DNA of 62,592 nt, taken from CALMFT01 sp964563595 (GTDB taxonomy: Bacteria > Patescibacteriota > Gracilibacteria > Absconditabacterales > Absconditicoccaceae). Within the stretch, counting starts at the first letter, position 1; each line of letters starts with the position of its first letter. The position numbers and the translations under genes are program-made. Where the stretch lies: assembly GCA_964563595.1 (NCBI GenBank), contig CAZLWR010000003.1, positions 1 through 62,592 of the forward strand. The letters run 5' to 3'. Below are positions 54,334 to 62,592 of this stretch, piece after piece. The notes beneath the pieces are model-generated. The model searched no databases, was not told the origin of the DNA, and saw only the letters and a program-made list of their open reading frames with translations.

Positions 54334-57300
54334 ATGAAAACAAAAAGCCTTATATTTCGAGAAAAACTGGAAGACCCCGAACTTATTAATAAGCCGGAAG
54401 GGTTAGAATTCTTTGTCTCTCAAATCAATAATCTAAAAAAAAGAGTTGCTCTCTATGCACATCAAAATCGCGGGAAAAATAAGCCCGAGGAAAAAAAAGA
54501 ACCAGAGATTGGAGATGAACAAGCAATAAATCAAAAAATAGAATGAAGAATCAACTATATCAATACGAGACTTGATCAAACACAAAAGTTTATGATGTTG
54601 TCTAACTATCTAATACATCATCTCAGCTACTTATCCAATCAATATCCAGCCATTAAAAATCAGTGTATTCCTATCATACAAAATCTAGAAGAATTAAAAG
54701 TAAAAGTAGAATGAGTATTCTCTACAATGGATCCCATATTGCTCTTTAGCGACTTATTTGCAAAAACAGCAACTCAATGAGCAAGTGACTGAGACTTTTA
54801 CGATTTGTTTCTCAATCTCATCCATCCTTTGTTTGGCAAAAACGCATGACAAAACAATAGCAGTAATGCTAGCCCTATTTATCAAGCACTGAGCAATTTA
54901 AATCGTGTAATGGGGGGCGATCCAGGACTTACAGATAAAGTTTCCGACTTGATGGATTGCACACAAAATATGGGGAACATCGCGTATTATCAAAGTAAGG
55001 ATATCATCATAGGCAATTATAGTAGTAAAATTATAACCGCAGATGCATGTAGAAATATATCCCTGTATATCAATGCACAATATATTCAGTGTTTAGACAG
55101 ATTACGTAATGTAAGAAGCAATAGTGACCTAGATTCTGGGAATATGATGAAAGATGATCTATTCGGCCAAGCCATCAATACGCCTGAGCTTTTTGAGGAA
55201 ATTATTATTAGGCAACCTTCGATTTCATTTAGTCAACCAATAAGTTTTTATTATCAAAATAGCTCCGATTTTAATGGAGAAGGCGTGAATCTATCGGTAA
55301 GTATCGGAAAGTATGAGACTGGAGCCACGGAAGACAAAGTAGTCGAAACTACAGATGAAGACTGAAAACCAGCAACCTATACCGAAACATTTTGAGGACA
55401 ACAAATATGGCTCAGAATAACCCAATGAGAGAATATTCATTATTATAAGAAATTCGAAATAAGACATGCGGACGGATCCTCCTATATGCTCTACGTAAAA
55501 CAAGATGTCAATACAACAAACGACATAACTATCGGCGAACCAAACTTTGGTGGACTTGGTGTGTACGAACCCACAGTATTTTTACACGAAGATTTCGAAT
55601 ATGCAGGTGCAAATCCAGGGGATCCCAACGGAAACTATGTGGAGGACCTTATGGTTTCAGAGTATAAAAATCTTTTGGATGATAATATACCTTTTGGAAG
55701 ACTGATTTTAGATTACTTTCAATCGTTAATAAGCAATAAGGTATCACAAGATGCTTGAGAGTGATTCAACTACTTTGATTACTTTAGAGACATGTGTGCG
55801 GATAATGGAGACAATCTAATAAGTGAAATTTATGATTATATTGAAAAGTATATTACAGAAAACTGCAACTGTGTTTGGTTGGTCCAATCAAATGGAGATA
55901 AAGAATTTATCAAAGCAATGATCAAAAAAGAGTTAAATCATTTTCACGATCCAATATCCTTACTGACCACGCAAACATTCAAAATTGATCAGTATCAAGA
56001 GCTATACGAAAGCATCAATCGCGAAAGCCTAGAATCTGATATCAGGAAAGGATTTATGATAACTCAATTACTGGGATATGCTGAAGCACAAAGCGACCCA
56101 GAGTCAATTACAAATCCCCCACAAACCACAAAAATAGATAAATCAACGATAGCTACAGTTGAGCAATATGCGACCGATTACATAGAAGGTAAAAATCCAA
56201 CAATACCCAATATACTGTCTTGATTAGGAGAAGATACAATCGCAAAAGTTCAACAATGATATGGTCTTAGTACTATTAATGGAAGGATTACATTGAGCGA
56301 AGCCCCGATATTGACAGATCAAGTTATAGATGAACAAATAGTGCTTGCCAAAGAACCTATCATCAACATGATGAAACAGGATTTCATGCATCAAGTATTC
56401 ATATGAACTCTAGAGTGATACAATGAGCTAAGGCCCGGATCAGTAACATGAAACAATGGTCTACAAGATGAATATCCATTTTTAAGAATTTATAATGATA
56501 TAACCTGAGTAGGCTACCGGAATCCATCAGATAGTAATCTTCTACTTCTTCAAAATATATCCGAACAAATAGTGCTACAAATTGTTATTATCGCCATATC
56601 AGGATGAGTAGGTAACGCTGTTGCTGCATGACTGATGGCAGGAGTGGGAAGAGGTTTAAGTTTGGCTGGTCAGGCACTGGAAGCTGCGAAATTAGCAAGC
56701 TTTGGGGAAAGACTATGGTTTGCTTACAAACTCTGAAATCAAGCAAAAAACTTTGCTATCCTGTGATCATGAGTTGGCGGCGGAACAAGACTTCTCAATC
56801 TTGGAGTAAGGGCTGGCGAATATACCATAAGTGGTACGGCTTTCCATATGACCAGAACCCTAATCAATGATGGTCTATTCCAACAGCACTCTGCTGGTGA
56901 AGTACGATCTACTATGATAGATATGAGGGAAAACCTTCATAGTATAGCTTTACTTGCAACACTGGGGGCGTTAAAGATGCCATTAAATTATATGACTAGA
57001 TGACTAGAGGAAGGATTTTTAAAAACTTCACTTGCCAGCACGCTTTCCACATGAAATAGAGCTATTATCAATACCGGATGAAAAATCATGGTAGAAATAC
57101 CCATCGAGATACTTGCGATGTATGGTATAGACCGCTCTTTCAATCTTATATATGATGATGCGGAATCTACTAAGTGGACACGAGAATACTTTGTATCAAA
57201 TCTGGAGTTTATTCTCTGACTCAGATTATCGGGTTATTATACAAAGTTTTTGCACAAGCCAGGAAATGAAAAAATAGCAAAAAGAATAGAAGAGTTGGAG

Positions 57301-58893
57301 GCCCAAAAAAGACTTGGCTATAAAATTACTGAAAAAGACGGAAGAATAACCATACGTCTTGTTGAATTAGGAAGAGACGGAAAAATCAAAGAAGGATGAT
57401 TTGATATTGTGTTCTTCGAACAAAGTAAACCGGCAACCGGAGAGCAACCTGAAAGTCTTGTAGATAAAGCAGAGACGCTTTACAATGAGCAAGGCGATAG
57501 AAATAAAGCTTGAATACCATGGTCTGAAGTAGCGAAAAATCGTAACTGACTTACTAACGAGCAGAGAATCTTAAAGATAAAACAGATTTTCATAGAGAAC
57601 TGAGTAGACCCCTCACTATTGACCTATGAAGTCTTGGATCTATTCATTGAAATCCACGAAAACTACAATATTCAAGAAACAAGAGACGGAAAGCCAGTCC
57701 GGATTGATGAAGTAAATAGGATACCAAAGCTTAAACTATCGGCACTGATGTTGAAAGTTACTGAGCTTGAAAAAATTTTTGAAAGACTTAAAATAGCACA
57801 AGACAAAAGGAAGATATTGAGAGATAGGCTGATAAGACAAGGATTGTTGTGAAGCGACTCACCAGAGACTATACCACTGCCAAGAACCAAGCCACAATAC
57901 TATGCAAATCAGGAAAAACACGTTACTGATCCAAATATGCGATCCAGTTGGTTTGATAATAAACAAGGGGAATCACCAAAAAAACAAGCAAAGCTAGAGG
58001 CACCAATAGATAGTGCGAATGCGTATAGAATAGGCGAAAGAAGAAATCCTCCGATCAGTCCTGAACAAATAGACAAGGTATTCGCAATGAGAGGCATATT
58101 GCTAGAAAATAGAAGATATATTGAGTTTCGTGAATTTGAAGAGGCGTTAGGACAAAATGCAAATGCACTGCAGTGAGAATTAGGAGACAAAAACCGGGTA
58201 TCAATTATTGATGAACAAAAAGAAAAGTTACCAGCCGCCGATCAATCCAATTCACGTATGCGAGTCACTGACTTATTCTGTCAAACTCTCTCTCAAAGAA
58301 CTTGACAACATGTAGAGCCAAAGCATTATCTAGATATGCAATGATTAGACGCTAGGATTAAATCATGAGAATTAGCAGGCATTAAAAACATAGTCTTATC
58401 TGATGATATTGGATATTCTGGATCACAATTAGCGGATACAGTCATAGGTATCCAAAGTGCATATAGACGCCATGGGCAAGTTCCGCCAAAAATAGTCATC
58501 AATACGGGGTATCTGAGTATGGAGGCCTATCAAAGGATAACAGCAGCGTTTGCAAAATACAATAATACAAATTATACGATATTACCGCCCATCACAGACC
58601 TTGCATATAGCAACAGAAGAATATATACTGTGGCTGAGATATTCCAGAAAAGCTATCCGCTGGAGAACCCCAATGACTTGATTGATGAGCATAACAATGT
58701 GATGGACAGATTGGGATGATCCCCAAGTGAAAGTTGAAGATTGAAATATAATCAAACCACTACATATACCGAGCGAAGAATACCCAACAACACTTCTTTG
58801 GTGAATATCATTAGAAATTTAGTAGTCGGAGAACCGAAACCATATAGTAGTCCAGGTTACATAAATAGGACTAAATGAAGAAGAAATAGATAA
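54334..58893 (+). CDS. 1519-aa protein of unknown function with PRTase-like C-terminal domain
   Basis: ATG 54334 to TAA 58891-58893, with dozens of in-frame TGA. No signal peptide. Residues 1-700 are hydrophilic, with coiled stretches near the N-terminus and a four-Cys patch (DYIEKY-ITENCNCVW region). Residues about 745-860 form a Gly/Ala-rich hydrophobic segment (LQIVIIAISGGVGNAVAA, GVGRGLSLAG, ALLATLGALKMP) that could insert into a membrane. Next come charged helical regions. At about 1345-1370 KNIVLSDDIGYSGSQLADTV resembles the PRPP loop of phosphoribosyltransferases. The tail is very basic (GYINRTKGRRNR). It is followed 34 bases later by a NADAR gene. It could be a cell-contact effector or a structural protein; unproven. 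Confidence 0.75.
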
Positions 58894-58927
58894 TATTGCA
58901 ATACAAGCTTTACATTCAAAAAAGATT

Positions 58928-59926
58928 ATGGATAAACAAATAACCCCAACAACACTCACTCTCCCCAATGGGGTACTCAGTTTTGTTAATTATTGATCTG
59001 AGTTGTCAGGAGCTATACAAAATCCAATACAGTATTTTAATCAAGATTTCTGAATATCTTCCTCAAAGATTCCTTATTATTGTAGCTTTATCACCACCTT
59101 GAATGAAGATGAATTAGAAGAAAAAATTCAAAGTATTATCAACAACTGTCGTACTGCACGATCCGTGCCTGCGAACTTCCAAGTAAACTGGAAAGTAGTT
59201 CTTTGATGATGATCACCCAAATTCATTTCACTTTCTTGCGATCGACAAGCAGTGGACGCTACCAACTCCTTGACGAAATATGTTGTAGATGAATTTCACA
59301 AAGATAAAAAAGAATTTACTGGCGAACAAGATAGTATTATCCAACCTATCAAAAGTAAATTATTTGACCAGGACCTTTGGATGAATAAAAAACTAGATGC
59401 CAACGATAAGATGATCAAATCATTTAAATTTGATGATTATAGGTTCTTATCAAATTTCTTTCAGTCACCCATAAGTCTAGATGGCCTACAGTGAAATAGC
59501 GAAAACTTCTATCAACTAAAAAAATTTCTACCAGAACAATGGGACGCGATCAAAGCCCAATTGCCATGAGAATTAGGTCTAGATACTTTTGAGAAATTTG
59601 CATCATATATGCTGCAAACAGAGCCAAGAAAAGCAAAAAAACTATGATCACGTTTATCAAAGCATACGAGACTAGATCGAGATTGGATGAAAATTGATTA
59701 TATGATTTTACTAGTATATCTCAAATTCACTCAAAATGCCGACCTCAAACAAAAATTATTAGATACTTGAAATACTTATATTGTGGAGTGAGGTGTTTGA
59801 GATGTATTTCGATGAGTTAATGACGAAGGCACAGGGACTAATTACTTAGGAAAGATTCTTATGCTGGTGAGAGATATCTTGAAATATCCTAACGAGCACG
59901 CCTGATTCCCAAATATCACTACATAA
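58928..59926 (+). CDS. NADAR-domain protein with unknown N-terminal domain, 332 aa
   Basis: ATG 58928 to TAA 59924-59926. Residues 1-165 are an unrecognised domain (FITTLNEDELEEKIQSIIN; ANFQVNWKVVLGGSPKFISL). From about 168 the NADAR/YbiA (DUF1768) pattern is clear: FDDYRFLSNFFQSPISLDG, SENFYQLKKF, RKAKKLGSRLSKH, YMILLVYLKFTQNADLKQKLLDTG, VEGGVGDVFRG, GTNYLGKILMLVRDIL. NADAR proteins hydrolyse N-glycosidic or ADP-ribosyl bonds, and some serve as antitoxins that reverse guanine ADP-ribosylation by DarT1. Lies directly behind the 1519-aa gene, so the two may work together. Stop overlaps the uvrA stop. Confidence 0.82.
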
Positions 59927-61532
59927 GTTTCCCATCCTTGAGAGTGATCACATGGTCAGCAAACTGCAATAACGACTTATCGTGTTCGATCATCAATATC
60001 GTATCTCCCCTATCCAAGAACTGCTTGAGTACTAAGAGCAGTTTTTGAATGTCTTCAGGATGCAATCCCACTGTTGGTTCATCCAAGAAATAAATCGTAT
60101 GACCTCTATATTGCTTCAACAAATGCCTTACGAGCTTTAACCTTTGACTCTCTCAACCCGACAAAGTTTGTGCAGGTTGACCCATTTTGAGATAGCCCAA
60201 ACCAATGTCACACATCAACTTCAATTCATCCTGTATAAATCCTATTTCAGAGAAAAACTCATATGCTTCATGAATATACATTTCCAATATATCAGCGATA
60301 GATTTACCATTTCGCTTGATTCCTAATACTTCTGATTTGTATCTATGTCCTTTACAGAGCGTACAAGGCACATACGTATCAGGTAAGAATTGTAATTCTA
60401 TCTTCTTTTGACCATATCCTTCACACTCTGTACAAGCACCTTTATCAGAGTTGAATGAAAAATGTCCATCTTTTAGACCCAGCATCTTTGCTTCTGATGA
60501 GCCTGCAAATATTCTACGAATATTATCAAATATTCAGATAAATGTAGCCGGACATGATCTTGGAGTCTTGCCAATAGAGGATTGATCCACATAGATTACA
60601 TTTTGAACATTTTCCCGTCAGACTATTCAATCTACTTTGAGTTCTTTATAAAATGCATCCATAGCTTCTTCTTCTACACTTTCGAATTCAGATTTACGAA
60701 TAACCTGACCAGAAACGATATCTGCCCAATTGATTCACTTCTTGAGCATATGCATACGCACAAATCCTTGAACGTATTTTTGTCTATTTTCTAGAAAGTT
60801 AAACAGAATGTGATGCAGCAAGGTCGTTTTACCCGCACCACTAGGACCAGTTACAATAGTGAACGATCATAAATTGATATCTAATTTTTCTATATCTAAG
60901 TTGTGCATATTTGCACCTCTGATAGTCAGATGATGGTCCTTCAGTTTATGACCAAATGTTACATCTACTTTTTTTTCTCCCCTCATATACTGAGCAGTAA
61001 GACAATCAGATTTGAGAAACTCGGCATAATTACCTGTGAAAATTACCTTACCACCAAAATCTCCTGCCCCAGGTCCAATCTCCACGACCCAATCAGAAGC
61101 TTGAATGAACTCCTCATTGTGTTCCACTACTACAATGGTATTCCCCATATCTTTCAAAGCAGTAATAGCCCTAATAACCTTCAATATTTCATTATCATCT
61201 AAACCAATAGTGGGCTCATCAAGGACATAAATAATTCCTGTCAGCTTATTTCCTAGCTGTTTAGCGAGTCTGATTCTTTGTATCTCACCACCACTCAGTG
61301 TTTCCATAGCACGTGCCAAATTGAGATAGCCCAAACCCAAAGACTCAATCGTTCTACATCTTTCTAACAGAGGATGCAATATTCTTTCCAATAGCACAGC
61401 AGGTTGATCACTTGTATGTTGGTACTTTTCCAAAATAAGAATAAGCTGATGAATAGGAAGTTTTTGAAGATCAGCAATATTATAAGAATTCCTCTCATCT
61501 GTTTTTTTGTTTTTCTTACTCTGTATTGACAT
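59919..61532 (-). CDS. uvrA: UvrA C-terminal half
   Basis: ATG 61532 to TAG 59919-59921, 537 aa against about 940 for UvrA. It starts only 60 residues before the first ABC signature (ETLSGGEIQRIRLAKQLG) and YVLDEPTIGL, then has a complete second ATPase: VTGPSGAGKTTLL, zinc module CTECEGYGQ...CTLCKGHRY, AQTLSGGE (Gly by TGA) and YFLDEPTVGLHPEDI. NBD1 Walker A, its zinc module and the UvrB-binding domain are missing; the frame is closed at 61563 and a divergent gene starts at 61625. Either a split gene whose first half lies elsewhere, or a truncated paralogue. Confidence 0.88.
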
Positions 61533-61624
61533 AATGGATATATTTTTTATGTTGGGTAAAGACTATGAAAGTAACTATTCAATTCAGATTATCAAATTTT
61601 TATTAATAAGTGATACTTAGCTCC

Positions 61625-62365
61625 ATGTCAAAAAATATTATAAAAGAAACGGATTTACCTACAATCAAAGTATTAATCCCAGGAACTGAAGAATACGCTA
61701 TGTTAAGATGAGCAGTGGATCTTTGTATTGATGCACAAATGCCTTTTGATGTTTTATACAATAAGCCTTATTTTCAGCAGTTTCTCCACAGGCATTCAGC
61801 GGAAATCATGAGGGAAATAAATAGGAATCTTGCATTTGATAAACACGAAAGAGAAATAGATCACCTACATGGCAGACACCACCTTAACAGCATTTTTGAC
61901 CAACTAGAAGATAACGAAGAAATTACTGGTAAGACTGAATTTGCAAGAATCAAATTACAAGATGCAAGTGGCATGACCGAGTTTCCTAGAAAACGATCGT
62001 TCACTGAGATTGAGTTTTTCTTGCAAGACCTACAAATACGTAATATAACCGACATCATAAAAGCAATTAAAAAGAGACTTCGGCAAGAGCATCTCTATGA
62101 CAACAATAATAATACTAACGACTATTGGATTTGATTATCAATATCATCAAGACAAAAGTTGCACATTTCGATTGAACACGATACTCAAAAAAACCCTGAT
62201 GGCTTCAATGGCTTTTATTTTGAGCTCAGTGGTGATAATGCACTGATAATAAAAATTATCTCCACACGGGGATACTTTGATAATAATATTAGTGAGGCCA
62301 TACAAATCATTGTGAACAAGAAAGACAATGATTGAGGTCGAAACGATGATTTTGATTATGTTTAA
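61625..62365 (+). CDS. hypothetical protein, 246 aa
   Basis: ATG 61625 (MSKNIIKETDLPTIKVLIPG) to TAA 62363-62365, three TGA-glycines. Soluble; N-terminal part HRHSAEIMREINRNLAFD and DHLHGRHHLNSIFDQLED is His-rich and could coordinate metal; C-terminal part alternates short strands. No family recognised. Divergent from uvrA; ATAATCTGA copies lie just upstream (61584) and downstream (62452). Function unknown. Confidence 0.7.
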
Positions 62366-62387
62366 AAGTAAAATTAGTTACTAGATC

Positions 62388-62431
62388 CAAGATTGTCTAG
62401 ATCATATGTGATGATAGATATTGCAATCTTG
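62388..62431 (+). repeat. inverted repeat after the 61625 gene
   Basis: CAAGATTG (62388-62395) and CAATCTTG (62424-62431) can pair around a 28-base loop that contains a smaller ATC/GAT stem. There is no T tract, so it is a weak terminator candidate at best. Confidence 0.3.
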
Positions 62432-62490
62432 AAATACTATATCAAATAATGATAATCTGAAATAGATTTTATTGATACATTTTTTCGGAT

Positions 62491-62592
62491 ATGAAACGCA
62501 AACAATACACGCTTTTGACTTTTTATGCATTTGTAGAGATTCCAGATATTCAAGCCCATGTGGCAGAACACGGAAAGTTTTGTACAGATATA
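62491..62592 (+). CDS. trhO: tRNA uridine-34 hydroxylase (rhodanese/UPF0176), N-terminal part
   Basis: ATG 62491 runs to the window end, 34 codons. The start MKRKQYTLLTFYAFVEIPD followed by AHVAEHGKFCTDI matches the N-terminus of YceA/TrhO-type rhodanese proteins (Y-x-V-L-x-F-Y-K-F-V-x-I-x-D ... FC). The family makes 5-hydroxyuridine at the tRNA wobble position. The catalytic cysteine lies beyond the window. Moderately sure because only the first strand and helix are visible. Confidence 0.65.
   Translation, partial: MKRKQYTLLTFYAFVEIPDIQAHVAEHGKFCTDI

Noticed and set aside
1..62592. tRNA, tmRNA, RNase P or rRNA genes
   Set aside because: I scanned intergenic stretches for T-loop-like sequences and conserved RNA cores and saw none; an automated covariance search would be decisive.

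Overview
The window is about 62.6 kb of AT-rich DNA (roughly two thirds A+T) from a bacterium that reads UGA as glycine (genetic code 25). Under the standard code nearly every gene breaks into fragments at TGA. Reading TGA as Gly restores full-length rpoC, atpD, rny, htpX, secD and ftsW/rodA-type genes, and the TGA codons sit at invariant glycines such as the AtpD P-loop. Every gene I could close ends in TAA or TAG. Code 25 is known from Candidatus Absconditabacteria (SR1) and Gracilibacteria, so the window belongs to one of these two candidate phyla; I cannot choose between them. No tRNA, rRNA, CRISPR array, insertion sequence or phage module was seen. There is one assembly gap of 100 N.

Layout. 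1-9.6 kb: MarC tail, small membrane and secreted proteins, a C-terminal half of AlaRS, a DnaQ exonuclease fused to a DinG-like region, and a secreted 3D-domain protein. 9.6-14.8 kb: RNase Y, a peptide-type ABC solute-binding protein and a solitary F1 beta subunit, all on the minus strand. 15.0-20.9 kb: a giant secreted DUF11-repeat surface protein that contains the gap. 20.9-29.8 kb: a DUF4012 protein, a small RNA candidate, an autoregulated-looking wHTH-phosphoribosyltransferase, a minimal SufB/D protein, three accessory genes, a beta-barrel-like gene of foreign composition, and secD. 30-38.6 kb: envelope genes (LytR-CpsA-Psr, a Cys-rich repeat protein, a WecA/TagO-like transferase, FemAB) with rlmH and ebfC. 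38.6-54.2 kb: an RRM protein, UvrC lacking GIY-YIG, HtpX, a trypsin-like protease, solitary rpoC, FtsW/RodA, a PilT/KH ATPase, MscL and LspA. 54.3-62.6 kb: a 1519-residue protein of unknown function followed by a NADAR-domain protein, a C-terminal half of UvrA, a hypothetical gene and the start of trhO.

How it fits together. Peptidoglycan and cell-wall functions (LCP, WecA-like, FemAB, FtsW/RodA, 3D domain), secretion (SecD, LspA) and large repeat-rich surface proteins suggest a walled cell with an elaborate, contact-oriented surface, in keeping with the epibiotic or predatory lifestyle known for these phyla; that lifestyle is inference here. Genes are compact, with convergent ends that often touch or overlap. 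Shine-Dalgarno sequences are rare, and at least two strong extended -10 promoters place the start codon at the predicted transcription start (leaderless mRNAs). A 9-mer, ATAATCTGA, occurs 25 times on the two strands, far above composition, in all reading frames and also between genes and across stop codons. It behaves like a genome-wide DNA signature such as an uptake sequence. The least explained accessory locus is the 1519-aa protein plus NADAR pair at 54.3-59.9 kb.
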